Assembly (NCBI RefSeq): GCF_011759585.1
Contig: NZ_JAAOYV010000002.1
Coordinates: 989,510 to 1,053,509, forward strand
Direction: 5' to 3'
Origin: Frigoribacterium endophyticum
GTDB taxonomy: Bacteria; Actinomycetota; Actinomycetes; Actinomycetales; Microbacteriaceae
DNA: 64,000 nucleotides
The notes beneath the pieces are model-generated. The model ran no database searches. It was not told the origin of the DNA and was given only the letters and a program-made list of their open reading frames with translations. How positions within the stretch are numbered: the stretch's first letter is position 1; each line of letters starts with the position of its first letter. Below are positions 8,501 to 16,643 of this stretch, in pieces. The translations under genes and the position numbers were made by a program.

Positions 8501-10541
8501 GGGCGTCGTCGACCTGCTCCGCCTGCTCGGGCCCCTCACCACCGCCGAGATCGTCGAGCGCAGCTGGCTGGCCGAGACGGCGGGGTCGGCGGCGGCGGAG
8601 CCCGACGACGAGGCCCTCGGCAAGCTCGAGGCCGCGCTGACCGACCTAGCGCGGTCGAACCGCGTGCTGCGGTTCACGCACGCCGGCGTCGAGCGCTGGG
8701 CCGGCATCGAGGACGCCTCGCGCCTCCGCGACGCCCTCGGGGTGGCCCTGCCCATCGGCGTGCCGACCGCGTTCGTCGAGCCCGTCGACGACCCGCTCGG
8801 CGACCTCGTCGGCCGCTTCGCCCGCACCCACGCTCCGTTCACGCCGCTCGCCGTCGCCGAGCGGCTCGGCCTCGGCACGGCCGTCGTGCTCGAGACCCTG
8901 CGCCGGCTCGGCGTGCAGCGGCGCGTCGTCGAGGGCGAGTTCCGCCCGAAGCACCAGGGCAGCGAGTGGTGCGACGCCGAGGTGCTGCGCCGCCTGCGCA
9001 GCCGCTCGCTCGCGGCGCTCCGCCACGAGGTCGAGCCCGTCGCTCCCGACACGCTCGGGCGCTTCCTGCCCGCCTGGCAGCACGTCGCCACGGGCACCAA
9101 GGGCAGCGGCCTGCGGGGGCTCGACGGCGTCGTCCAGGTCATCGACCAGCTCAGCGGGGTCGCGCTGCCGGCCTCCGCGTGGGAGTCGCTCATCCTGCCC
9201 GCCCGCGTCACCGACTACTCCAGCGGCATGCTCGACGAGCTGACCGCGACGGGCGAGGTCATCTGGTCGGGCTCCGGCAGCCTGGCCGGCAACGACGGCT
9301 GGGTCAGCCTGCACCTCGCCGACGGCGCCCAGGTGACCCTGCCCGAGCCGCTCGGCACCGACACCGACGAGCTGCAGCGCGAGGTGCTCGCCGCGCTGGC
9401 CGGCGGCGGCGCCTACTTCTTCCGCCAGCTCTCCGACGCGGTGGGCAGCACCGACGACGACGCCCTGGTCACCGCCATCTGGGATCTCGTCTGGGCCGGG
9501 CAGATCACGAACGACACCTTCGCCCCGCTCCGCACCCAGGTCGGCGGCAAGGCGCCCCGGCCGCGCACGCCGACCCGCTCGCGCTCGTCGTACCGGAGCC
9601 GCGGGCGCGTCACGATGCCCCGGCAGGCGGGGCCGCCGACGGTCGGCGGGCGCTGGTCGCTGCTGCCGCTCGCCGAGCCCGACGCGACGGTGCGCGCCGC
9701 CGCGATGGCGGAGATCCTGCTCGAGCGGCACGGCGTGGTCACGCGGGGCGCGGTCGCGAACGAGGGCGTGCGCGGCGGGTTCTCGACGGTCTACAAGGTG
9801 CTGAGCGGCTTCGAGGAGTCGGGCCGGGCACGGCGCGGCTACTTCGTCGAGGGGCTCGGCGCGGCGCAGTTCGCCACCGGCCCGACCGTCGACCGGCTGC
9901 GCTCGTTCGTGCGCGACGAGACCGACCGCCGCGACGACGACGCCCTCGCCGCCGCGGGGCGCGGGCGCGAGATCCCCGTCGTGACGCTCGCGGCGACCGA
10001 CCCCGCGAACCCGTACGGCGCCGCGCTGCCCTGGCCGGGGCAGGCGCCCGAGGGCGTGCTCGACCCGACCCCCGGCGGGAAGCCGTCGGCGGCCGGTGGC
10101 GCGGCCGCGGCCGGCGGCGGCACGGCGGACGCCACGACGAGCGCGGCGACCGCGGCGACCGCGGCGACCGCGACGGGCGGTGCCGGCGCCGGCGCCGGCG
10201 TCGGCACGGCGACCACCGCCTCAGCAGCGTCGACGCCCGCCAGCAAGAAGAAGGCGGGCCACCGGCCCGGGCGCAAGGCCGGGTCGCTCGTCGTGCTGGT
10301 CGACGGCCGTCTCACGATCTACGTCGAGCGCGGGGGCAAGACGATCCTCACCTTCGGCGAGCCCGACGACCGAGAGCTTGCCCTCGCGGCGGGCTCGCTC
10401 GCCTCGGTCGTGCGGTCACGGCTCGGCAAGCTCGCGGTCGAGCGCGTCGACGGCGAGTTCGTGCTCGGCACCCCGTTCGGCGACGCCCTGCGCGACGCGG
10501 GGTTCGCCCCGACGCCCAGCGGCGTCCGGCTCAGGTCGTAG
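5592..10541 (+). CDS. lhr: Lhr-type ATP-dependent DNA helicase
   Basis: Large helicase-related protein, 1649 residues, the usual size of full-length actinobacterial Lhr. Superfamily 2 motifs: Walker A APTGSGKT (residues 44-51), Walker B DEVH (168-171), LSAT (202-205), then the second RecA domain with SSLELGIDMG and QRIGRAGHQ (motif VI). The long C-terminal half holds the Lhr winged-helix/beta-barrel core and the C-terminal extension linked in other bacteria to uracil-DNA glycosylase activity. A low-complexity Ala/Gly/Thr linker (about residues 1500-1565) ending in KKKAGHRPGRK separates the last domain. The linker codes for simple-sequence DNA and may vary in length. Start: ATG 5592 fits the family N-terminus; ATG 5580 is an in-frame alternative. 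The nei2 gene follows nine bases after the stop. Confidence 0.93.
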   Translation: MTDVLEKFSPATREWFRGAFPAPTLAQVGAWEAISAGDDALVIAPTGSGKTLASFLWSIDTLASGPAPEARENRTRVLYISPLKALGVDVERNLRSPLVGITQTARRLGIEAPELTVGVRSGDTSSGDRRLLQRTPPDILITTPESLYLMLTSAARENLKGVHTVIVDEVHAVAATKRGAHLALSLERLDGLLDKPAQRIGLSATVRPPEEVARFLSGRKTVTIVNPRSEKTFDLKVVVPVDDMTELGTAAPLEGSAAGSAPQGSIWPHVEEGIVDLILDHRSTIVFSNSRRLAERLTARLNDIYLERTGGDEAVAESRSTTVGRELVAVVAAAGAVGDEADLAVDPFAPAAPAAPGRNPAVGGGAPAQLIGGSGQTQGSEPLLARAHHGSVSKDQRALIEDDLKSGRLRCVVATSSLELGIDMGAVDLVIQVESPPSVASGLQRIGRAGHQVGETSRGVMFPKHRADLIHSAVAAERMVAGLIEELRVPTNPLDVLAQQTVAAVALDEIDADEWFDTVRRSAPFATLPRSAYDATLDLLSGKYPSDEFAELRPRIVWDRVHGTLTGRPGAQRLAVTSGGTIPDRGLFGVFMVGEKAARVGELDEEMVYESRVGDVFALGATSWRIEDITHDRVLVSPAYGQPGRVPFWKGDGIGRPAELGRAIGGYLRELAGSSADDAAARVAAGGLDERAAKNLIAFIAEQREVAGHVPTDTTLVVERFRDELGDWRLILHSPYGMQVHAPWALAVSARIRDQLGVDGGAMAADDGIVVRIPDTDAEPPGADLFRFEPDELDDIVTEEVGGSALFSSRFRECAARALLLPRYNPGRRSPLWQQRQRASQLLDVARKYPQFPIVLEAVREVLQDVYDLPALMSLTRELETRAVRVVETETEVPSPFARSLLFGYVAAFMYEGDSPLAERRAAALSLDSTLLQELLGRAELRELLDADVIDQHELELQRLAPDRRARDVEGVVDLLRLLGPLTTAEIVERSWLAETAGSAAAEPDDEALGKLEAALTDLARSNRVLRFTHAGVERWAGIEDASRLRDALGVALPIGVPTAFVEPVDDPLGDLVGRFARTHAPFTPLAVAERLGLGTAVVLETLRRLGVQRRVVEGEFRPKHQGSEWCDAEVLRRLRSRSLAALRHEVEPVAPDTLGRFLPAWQHVATGTKGSGLRGLDGVVQVIDQLSGVALPASAWESLILPARVTDYSSGMLDELTATGEVIWSGSGSLAGNDGWVSLHLADGAQVTLPEPLGTDTDELQREVLAALAGGGAYFFRQLSDAVGSTDDDALVTAIWDLVWAGQITNDTFAPLRTQVGGKAPRPRTPTRSRSSYRSRGRVTMPRQAGPPTVGGRWSLLPLAEPDATVRAAAMAEILLERHGVVTRGAVANEGVRGGFSTVYKVLSGFEESGRARRGYFVEGLGAAQFATGPTVDRLRSFVRDETDRRDDDALAAAGRGREIPVVTLAATDPANPYGAALPWPGQAPEGVLDPTPGGKPSAAGGAAAAGGGTADATTSAATAATAATATGGAGAGAGVGTATTASAASTPASKKKAGHRPGRKAGSLVVLVDGRLTIYVERGGKTILTFGEPDDRELALAAGSLASVVRSRLGKLAVERVDGEFVLGTPFGDALRDAGFAPTPSGVRLRS

Positions 10542-10550
10542 AGGGCACCG

Positions 10551-11327
10551 ATGCCCGAGGGAGACACCGTCTACCGCGCCGCGAAGAACCTCGACGCGGT
10601 GCTGCACGGCCAGACGCTCACGGCGAGCGACTTCCGGGTGCCCGCGTTCGCCACGGTCGACCTCAGCGGCGAGGTCGTCGACGACGTGATCAGCCGCGGC
10701 AAGCACCTGCTGCACCACATCGGCGGCCTGACCCTGCACACGCACCTCAAGATGGAGGGCTCCTGGCACATCTACCGCCGGGGCACCCGCTGGCGTCGCC
10801 CCGCGCACCAGGCGCGCGTCGTGCTCGAGACCGACGAGTGGGTGACCGTCGGGTTCGACCTCGGCGTCGTCGAGCTCGTCGAGCGCGACCCGGAGGACAG
10901 CGTCACGGCGTACCTCGGCCCCGACCTGCTCGGCCCCGACTGGGACGCCGGGCGGGCCCTCACGAACCTCGAGGCCGACCCGGCCCGCGAGGTGGGCCTC
11001 GCGCTGCTCGACCAGCGGGTGCTCGCCGGCGTCGGCAACGTGTACCGGGCCGAGATCTGCTTCCTCCGCGGGGTGCTGCCCACCCGGCCCGTGGGCGAGG
11101 TGGCGAACCGCGCGAAGGTGATCGACCTGGCGCACCGGCTCATCGTCGCCAACAAGGACAGGGTGGAGCGCACCACGACCGGCACCCTCCGCGGCACGAC
11201 CGACTGGGTCTACGGCCGGGCCGGCAAGCCCTGCCTCCGCTGCGGCACGAAGATCCTCCGCGGCGAGCTCGGCGAGTCCGAGCTCGAGCTGCGCGACACC
11301 TACTGGTGCCCGCGCTGCCAGACCTGA
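10551..11327 (+). CDS. nei2: Nei2-type DNA glycosylase / AP lyase
   Basis: Formamidopyrimidine-DNA glycosylase/endonuclease VIII family enzyme of 258 residues that removes oxidised bases and nicks the abasic site. The mature N-terminus must expose Pro2, the nucleophile, and Glu3 (MPEGDTV), as seen. LKMEGSWH is the conserved region after the N-terminal domain, NVYRAEICF is the helix-two-turn-helix, and CLRCG with WCPRCQ form the C-terminal zinc finger. It starts nine bases after lhr with GAGGG as ribosome site, so helicase and glycosylase form one repair operon. Confidence 0.93.
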   Translation: MPEGDTVYRAAKNLDAVLHGQTLTASDFRVPAFATVDLSGEVVDDVISRGKHLLHHIGGLTLHTHLKMEGSWHIYRRGTRWRRPAHQARVVLETDEWVTVGFDLGVVELVERDPEDSVTAYLGPDLLGPDWDAGRALTNLEADPAREVGLALLDQRVLAGVGNVYRAEICFLRGVLPTRPVGEVANRAKVIDLAHRLIVANKDRVERTTTGTLRGTTDWVYGRAGKPCLRCGTKILRGELGESELELRDTYWCPRCQT

Positions 11328-11370
11328 GCTGACCCGACCCGACCTGAACCGGCTCGATCTGGGCTGACGG

Positions 11371-11414
11371 CCCGACCGGGCCCGACCCGACCGGGCCCGA
11401 TCCGACCGGGCCGA
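11371..11414. repeat. 15-bp tandem repeats (three units) downstream of nei2
   Basis: Units 11371-11385 and 11386-11400 are identical (CCCGACCGGGCCCGA); a third, one base shorter, follows at 11401-11414. Each contains CGGGCCCG, so the array can fold into hairpins and may terminate the lhr-nei2 transcript. Confidence 0.7.
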
Positions 11415-11534
11415 CCCGCGACTCCCCCCGTCTTCGTGACGAACCGTGACGCTCACGCGGGTCACGCCGAGGAGGCGACCGTACAGTCGGCAGCACCCGG
11501 TCCGCACCCGACGCGGACCCGCCAGGAGGTCGTC

Positions 11535-12194
11535 ATGACGTCATCGTCCATCGCCGAGCAGGTCAGCACCTTCAACGAGGGCTTCACCGCGCAGATCGGC
11601 CCCGAGCTCTCGGCCGTCTTCGACGCCGAGCAGCAGGCGCTCACCGCCGCCGGCCGCCCGGACGACGCCGTCGGGGTCGGCGACCAGCTGGTCGACGCGA
11701 CCCTTCTCACACCCGAGGGCGCCGAGGTGTCGCTGGCGACCGTCGTCGGCGAGGGCCCCGCGGTGCTCGTCTTCTACCGCGGCGCCTGGTGCCCGTACTG
11801 CAACCTCACGCTCAAGACCTACCAGGAGCAGCTGCTGCCGACCCTCCGCGACCGCGGCGTCGGCCTCGTCGCGATCAGCCCGCAGACGCCCGAGGGCTCC
11901 GAGCTCGCGACGAGCAACGGCAGCCTCGACTTCCCCGTGCTCTCCGACCCGGGCAACGTGCTCAGCCGCGCCCTGGGCATCGTGACCGAGCCGACCGCCG
12001 AGGCCCGCGCCGCCCACACGCAGCTGGGCTTCGACGTCGCCGACAGCAACGCCGACGCGACGGGCGACATCCCCTTCCCCACGGTGCTCGTGGTCGACGG
12101 CGACGGCCGCGTCGTGTTCGCCGACGTGCACGTCGACTACACGACCCGCACCGAGGTCGACGAGGTCGTGGCCGCGCTCGACCTGCTGCCGTAG
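11535..12194 (+). CDS. Peroxiredoxin-like AhpC/TSA protein
   Basis: Thioredoxin-fold peroxidase-like protein, 219 residues. The active-site segment FYRGAWCPYCNLTL carries a CPYC pair; in classical peroxiredoxins the peroxidatic Cys sits in PxxxxxC, so this belongs to the peroxiredoxin-like group with a thioredoxin-type motif. The start is ATG 11535 with AGGAGG nine bases upstream and a possible -10 TACAGT at 11481-11486. Likely role: reduction of peroxides in the cytoplasm, inferred from the family. It is monocistronic and is followed by a 55-bp nested hairpin. Confidence 0.85.
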   Translation: MTSSSIAEQVSTFNEGFTAQIGPELSAVFDAEQQALTAAGRPDDAVGVGDQLVDATLLTPEGAEVSLATVVGEGPAVLVFYRGAWCPYCNLTLKTYQEQLLPTLRDRGVGLVAISPQTPEGSELATSNGSLDFPVLSDPGNVLSRALGIVTEPTAEARAAHTQLGFDVADSNADATGDIPFPTVLVVDGDGRVVFADVHVDYTTRTEVDEVVAALDLLP

Positions 12195-12215
12195 CGCGGG
12201 GGCGCCCCCGTCGTC

Positions 12216-12270
12216 GAGGTGCCCCGTCCTGGGTCCTGCCTCCGCTCGGGGGCCCAGGACGGGCCGCCTC
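12216..12270. terminator. 55-bp nested hairpin, copy A of a dispersed family
   Basis: Perfect 11-bp inner stem CCCGTCCTGGG (12223-12233) with its complement at 12253-12263, flanked by GAGG/CCTC outer arms. It lies between the convergent peroxiredoxin and GNAT genes and probably terminates both. The same 55-bp architecture recurs at 43601, 43705 and 59916. Confidence 0.8.
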
Positions 12271-12285
12271 CACGCCGAGTGGGGC

Positions 12286-12825
12286 TCAGGAGGCGCGCTG
12301 CGGCCCCCGGCGGAGCACCAGCTCCAGCCCGTCCACCTCGTCGACCTGCTCGCCCACCAGCACGAAGCCGTGCGACCGCGCCAGGGCCAGCGAGGGCGCG
12401 TTGTCGGGGCTGACGCTCGCGCGCACCGACCGCACGGCGGGAGCGGCGTCGCAGAACGCGAGCACCGCCTCCAGCACCTGTGCCCCGACGCCCCGGCCGC
12501 GCAGCTCGGGCAGCACGGTGTACGACACCTCGACCTCTCCGTCGGCGTCGGGTCGGCCGTGGAACCCGGTGTGGCCGACGACCTGCCCGTCACGGGTGGC
12601 GACCCAGGCGACCCAGGGCTCGTCGCGCTCGTCGGCGAGGATCTGCTCGAGGCGGATCGCCCAGAGCCAGCCGTCGTCGAGGAAGGCCGCCGGCAGCTCG
12701 ACGCCGATCGCCACCGACGCGAGGGCCAGGTCGCCCGCGACGAGCGCGTCGACCGCACGCAGGCCGAGGGGCCCCACGGCGACGGCGTGCTGCCGTGCTG
12801 CCGGGGGGCCCTCGGGTGTCGTCAT
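12286..12825 (-). CDS. GNAT N-acetyltransferase
   Basis: Single GNAT-domain acetyltransferase of 179 residues. The acetyl-CoA loop is VLPELRGRGVGAQVLEAVL, preceded by VGHTGFHGRP and followed by ASVSPDNAPSLALARSHGF, typical of the RimJ/RimL-like branch. TAGGCT at 12832-12837 (minus strand) sits six bases before ATG, indicating a leaderless mRNA. The substrate could be a protein N-terminus or a small amine; nothing nearby decides this. Confidence 0.85.
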   Translation of the reverse strand: MTTPEGPPAARQHAVAVGPLGLRAVDALVAGDLALASVAIGVELPAAFLDDGWLWAIRLEQILADERDEPWVAWVATRDGQVVGHTGFHGRPDADGEVEVSYTVLPELRGRGVGAQVLEAVLAFCDAAPAVRSVRASVSPDNAPSLALARSHGFVLVGEQVDEVDGLELVLRRGPQRAS

Positions 12826-12848
12826 GCGGTCAGCCTAGGGCGGGCCCG

Positions 12849-14354
12849 CTACTGCTCTCCGCGCCCCACCCGCGAGTGGCGACGGCCGTAGGCGAAGTAC
12901 ACGACGACGCCGATCACGAGCCACACCGCGAAGCGCGCCCAGGTGAGCGTCGTGAGGTTGAGCATCAGCCACACGCAGAGCGCGGCCGAGAGGATCGGCA
13001 GCACCGGCGACCACGGCACGCGGAAGGCGCGCGGCAGGTCGGGGCGCTGGCGGCGCAGCACGATCACGCCGATGCTCACCAGCACGAAGGCCGAGAGGGT
13101 GCCGATGTTGATCATCTCCTCGAGCACGCCGACGTCGGTGAGGCCGGCGATCAGCGCGACGACGACGCCGGCCAGCACCTGCACGCGCACGGGCGTGCCG
13201 CGCTTGGCCGAGGTCTTGGCGAGGCCGCGGGGCAGCAGGCCGTCGCGGCTCATCGAGAAGACGATGCGGGCGAGGCCGAGCAGCAGCACCATGATGACGG
13301 TGGTGAGGCCGATCAGGGCGCCGACCGCGATGACCTTGGCGGCCCAGTCGACGCCGACCAGCTCGAACGCCGTCGCGAGGTTCGGGGTCTCGCTGGCGGC
13401 GAGGTCGCGGTACGACACCATTCCGGTCAGCACGATCGCGACGAGCACGTAGAGCAGCGTCACGATGCCGAGGCCGAGGAAGATGCCGCGGGGAAGGGTC
13501 TTCTGCGGGTCCTTGACCTCCTCGGCGCTCGTCGCGACGATGTCGAACCCGATGAAGGCGAAGAAGACGAGAGAGGCGCCGGCCAGCAGGCCGAACACGC
13601 CGTACTGCGCGGGAGCCGCGCCGCTGAGGAAGGAGAACAGCGACTGCGTCCACGCGTCGGTGCTGCCCTCGCCCGTGCGGGGCTGCGAGGCGGGCACGAA
13701 CGGCGTGTAGTTCGAGGCCTTGACGAAGAAGAACCCGACGACGATCACGAACAGCACGATGCCGACCTTGATCACCGTGAAGACGCCGCCGACGCGCGAG
13801 CTGAGCTGCGTGCCGAGCACGAGCAGCACCGTGAAGACGGCGACGATGAGGAAGGGGCCCCAGCTGAGGTCGACCGGCCCGAGGGCGATCGTGTCGGGCA
13901 GCGGCACGCCGAACTGCTCGAACACCGTGCTGAGGTAGATGCCCCAGTACTTGGCGAGCACGGCGGCGCCGGTGAGCGTCTCGAGGATGAGGTCCCACCC
14001 GATGATCCAGGCGAGGAACTCGCCCATGGTCGCGTAGGTGAAGGTGTACGCGCTGCCCGCGACGGGGATGGTGGAGGCGAACTCGGCGTAGCACATGATC
14101 GCCAGCCCGCAGGTGACGGCGGCGAGGATGAACGAGATGATGACGCCCGGCCCGGCGAAGTTCGCGGCGGCGTTCGCGCCGACCGAGAAGATGCCGGCGC
14201 CGACGGCGACCGCGATGCCCATCAGGGTCAGGTCGGTGACGCCGAGCGAGCGCTTGAGCTTGCTCTCGCCCTCGAGCGAGTCCTGGATCGAGGCCTCGAC
14301 CGACTTCGTGCGCCAGAGGCTGCGCGACCCGGGGCCGTGGGTGGGTGCGGTCAT
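12849..14354 (-). CDS. Amino acid permease (APC superfamily)
   Basis: Integral membrane amino-acid transporter, 501 residues, about 12 hydrophobic segments. The first helix has the APC signature GIAVAVGAGIFSVGANAAANFAGPG; FAFIGFDIVATSAEEVKDP is the conserved TM6/loop region of the CAT/YfnA branch. The basic N-terminus (SLWRTKSVEASIQDS) is typical of that branch. GAGGAGACGAC precedes ATG, so translation is leadered. It is probably a cationic or neutral amino-acid transporter driven by proton symport; substrate not determinable. Confidence 0.9.
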   Translation of the reverse strand: MTAPTHGPGSRSLWRTKSVEASIQDSLEGESKLKRSLGVTDLTLMGIAVAVGAGIFSVGANAAANFAGPGVIISFILAAVTCGLAIMCYAEFASTIPVAGSAYTFTYATMGEFLAWIIGWDLILETLTGAAVLAKYWGIYLSTVFEQFGVPLPDTIALGPVDLSWGPFLIVAVFTVLLVLGTQLSSRVGGVFTVIKVGIVLFVIVVGFFFVKASNYTPFVPASQPRTGEGSTDAWTQSLFSFLSGAAPAQYGVFGLLAGASLVFFAFIGFDIVATSAEEVKDPQKTLPRGIFLGLGIVTLLYVLVAIVLTGMVSYRDLAASETPNLATAFELVGVDWAAKVIAVGALIGLTTVIMVLLLGLARIVFSMSRDGLLPRGLAKTSAKRGTPVRVQVLAGVVVALIAGLTDVGVLEEMINIGTLSAFVLVSIGVIVLRRQRPDLPRAFRVPWSPVLPILSAALCVWLMLNLTTLTWARFAVWLVIGVVVYFAYGRRHSRVGRGEQ

Positions 14355-14494
14355 GTCGTCTCCTCGCTCGACCTGCGCCGCCCCGGCCGGAGCGACCCGC
14401 CATGCTACCCAGCAGACAGGCCCCGTGACGACGGGGCGGCCGGGCTGGGTCGGCTCCGTGGTGCCGGCCGCACCGCGACTCCTACGATGGCCGG

Positions 14495-16300
14495 GTGGAC
14501 GACGACGAACGCGGGGCCTGGCAGCCGACCCCGCCGCCGCGCCCCGACGTGGCGTGGGAGTCGCGGGTCGGCCAGGGCAGCGGGCCCGCCCCCGCAGACG
14601 CCCCCGCCCGCACCGTCGGCCGCGAGCCGCACGCCGACGCCGACGCGGCCGCCGCCCCCGCCGCCGGCACGTCGCCTCCCCCGCCCCCGTCGCGCCTCGC
14701 CGCCGCCGCGGCGTCCGTCGCCGCCGCCGCCCGCGCCGGCTGGGCCCGCCAGGGACGCGGCCACCGCCTCGCCCTGGTCGGCGTCGCCCTCGTCGCCGCG
14801 ACCGTGCTCGTGACGACGGGCGGCGTGCTCGCCCGCCCGAGCTGGGCGCCCCTCGCCGCCCCCGGCGCCGCCGTCGACGAGCTGCGCGGCCCGCCCACCG
14901 ACGGCCTCTGGCGCACCGACCTCGGCGCCGCCTTCGACCTCGACCTCTCCGACCAGTGCACCTCGCTCGAGGTGGTCGCCGACGTCGGCGCCGACGACGT
15001 CGTGGTCGGCACGCGCTCCCAGGGCTACGGGGACGGCTCGCCCTGCGGCGGCACCGGCGGCCGCCTGCTGCGGCTCGACACCCGCACCGGCGAGCTGCGC
15101 TGGGGGCTCGACCTCGGCGCCGAGCTCGGGCTGGCCGTCACGGGCGCCCGCGCCGCGGTCGCCGCCGACGGCGAGACGGCCCTCGTCTCGGCCGACGGCG
15201 TCTGGGGGCGCACCTCCGGCACGGTCGCCCGCGTCGACACGACCGACGGCCACGTCGTCGAGCGACTCGACGACGCGGCCGCCGGGCTCGCCCCCGGCAC
15301 CCTGCTCGAGGCGCTCCAGGTCGAGGGCGACGCCGTGCTCACGTCGGCCACCGACCTCGACCGCTACGACCCGGGCGGGGGCCTCGAGCTCGGCCCGGGC
15401 GACGCCGACCGGCTCACCCTCTTCGCCGCCGACGACCTGTCGCGCCCGGTCTGGTCGGGGCTCGGCGCGAGCGCCTCGCAGGCCTGGCTGGTCGGGGGCA
15501 CGCTCGTGGCGCAGCTCGTCGACCCCGCGGCCTACGCCGTCGACGCGGAGGACGCGGTGGCCGACGCCGTCTGGTCGACCGTCGACGTGGGCACGGGCCA
15601 GGCGCAGCCGCTGCCCGGCGAGGCGCGCGACCTCGGCAGCGTCGAGGCCTGGGGCGACCGGCTCGTGCTCGGGCGGCAGGTCTCGTCGGCGGGCGACTCG
15701 GTCGTCTCGCTGGTCGACCCCGTCGAGGGCCCGGTCTGGTCGCGCGACCTGCCGCCCGGCACCTGGACCCGGCTCAGCGCCGGCTGCCTCGTCGTCTCGG
15801 ACGACTCGGGCACCGTGACCTGCGTCGACCCCGACACCGGCCGGGCCCGCTGGAGCCGGGAGCTCGAGACCGACGACGAGGGCCGGGCGGCGAGCTCCGG
15901 CTTGACGGTGAACGGCTGGGTGGTGCCCGGGTCGGGCACGCCCGAGGAGTCGGTGGTCGTCTCGACGGCACCCGGCCAGATCGAGGAGTCTTCGGAGGGC
16001 GAGACCGACCCCGTGTGGATCGTCGACCCGGCCACGGGCGAGACCCGCCTCGACCTGACGCTGCCCTCGGCGTCGGTGGTGGTCGCGGCCTCGCGGACGA
16101 CCGGCTACGCCCTGCGCAGCTGGTGGAGCTCCGACTCCCCGCCCGCGGTCACGGCCTTCGACCTCGCCGACGGCCGGACCCTCTGGACGCACGAGATCGG
16201 CACGACCGGCTCGCTGTCGCCGTTCTGGCGCCGCACGCTCGTGACCGTCGACGACGGCGTCGCCCGGGGCCTGGCCGACGACGTGCACCTGCCCGGCTGA
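14495..16300 (+). CDS. Membrane-anchored PQQ-type beta-propeller protein (paralogue 1)
   Basis: A 601-residue protein with a Pro/Ala-rich cytoplasmic tail (residues 1-85), one transmembrane helix (LALVGVALVAATVLVTTGGVLA, about 92-113) and an extracytoplasmic region of repeated strands such as RLLRLDTRTGELRWGLDL and CVDPDTGRARWSREL, the Trp-docking pattern of PQQ-like propellers. No PQQ or cofactor residues can be assigned, so a scaffold or sensor role is as likely as an enzyme. GTG 14495 lies six bases after TACGAT (14483-14488). The gene after next is a clear paralogue. Confidence 0.78.
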   Translation: MDDDERGAWQPTPPPRPDVAWESRVGQGSGPAPADAPARTVGREPHADADAAAAPAAGTSPPPPPSRLAAAAASVAAAARAGWARQGRGHRLALVGVALVAATVLVTTGGVLARPSWAPLAAPGAAVDELRGPPTDGLWRTDLGAAFDLDLSDQCTSLEVVADVGADDVVVGTRSQGYGDGSPCGGTGGRLLRLDTRTGELRWGLDLGAELGLAVTGARAAVAADGETALVSADGVWGRTSGTVARVDTTDGHVVERLDDAAAGLAPGTLLEALQVEGDAVLTSATDLDRYDPGGGLELGPGDADRLTLFAADDLSRPVWSGLGASASQAWLVGGTLVAQLVDPAAYAVDAEDAVADAVWSTVDVGTGQAQPLPGEARDLGSVEAWGDRLVLGRQVSSAGDSVVSLVDPVEGPVWSRDLPPGTWTRLSAGCLVVSDDSGTVTCVDPDTGRARWSRELETDDEGRAASSGLTVNGWVVPGSGTPEESVVVSTAPGQIEESSEGETDPVWIVDPATGETRLDLTLPSASVVVAASRTTGYALRSWWSSDSPPAVTAFDLADGRTLWTHEIGTTGSLSPFWRRTLVTVDDGVARGLADDVHLPG

Positions 16301-16318
16301 CCCCACCAGCGGGAGCGC

Positions 16319-16519
16319 TCAGCGCACCAGCATCGGGAAGACGAACACCGCGAACAGGAAGAACGCGGCCGTCACGGCGAAGAGCACGTACGTGCCGCGG
16401 CCCACGGCGGCCTGCCCCTGGGCCTCGCGGCGGCGCATCACGCGGCGGCGGTAGACGACCTGGAGCACGATCAGGACGACCGCGGCGACGGCCAGGATCG
16501 TGACGACGAGGGCTTCGAT
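16319..16519 (-). CDS. Small membrane protein with probable ATC start
   Basis: A 66-residue protein with two hydrophobic helices (EALVVTILAVAAVVLIVLQ and YVLFAVTAAFFLFAVFVF) joined by a strongly basic loop (YRRRVMRRREAQ). There is no ATG, GTG or TTG that keeps the first helix. The likely start is ATC at 16519, which has GGAG seven bases upstream and a TAGGCT -10 element about 25 to 30 bases above that. The next standard start (GTG) would cut the first helix in half. It lies antisense-oriented between the two beta-propeller paralogues. Family not recognised. Confidence 0.5.
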   Translation of the reverse strand: MEALVVTILAVAAVVLIVLQVVYRRRVMRRREAQGQAAVGRGTYVLFAVTAAFFLFAVFVFPMLVR

Positions 16520-16643
16520 GGGACTGCTCCGTTCGGGGGCGGCGGGCTGCCAGCCTACCGGCCGCGGCCCGGGCGACCGGTGGGCTCGTACGATGGCGCT
16601 GCACGAGGAGGCGCGGTGCGCGACCCCGAGGACGGAGGGCCAG

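Noticed and set aside
7133-11332. 1399-residue ORF in another frame across lhr and nei2
   Set aside because: It is an Arg/Ala/Pro-rich shadow of two well-recognised genes in the other frame.
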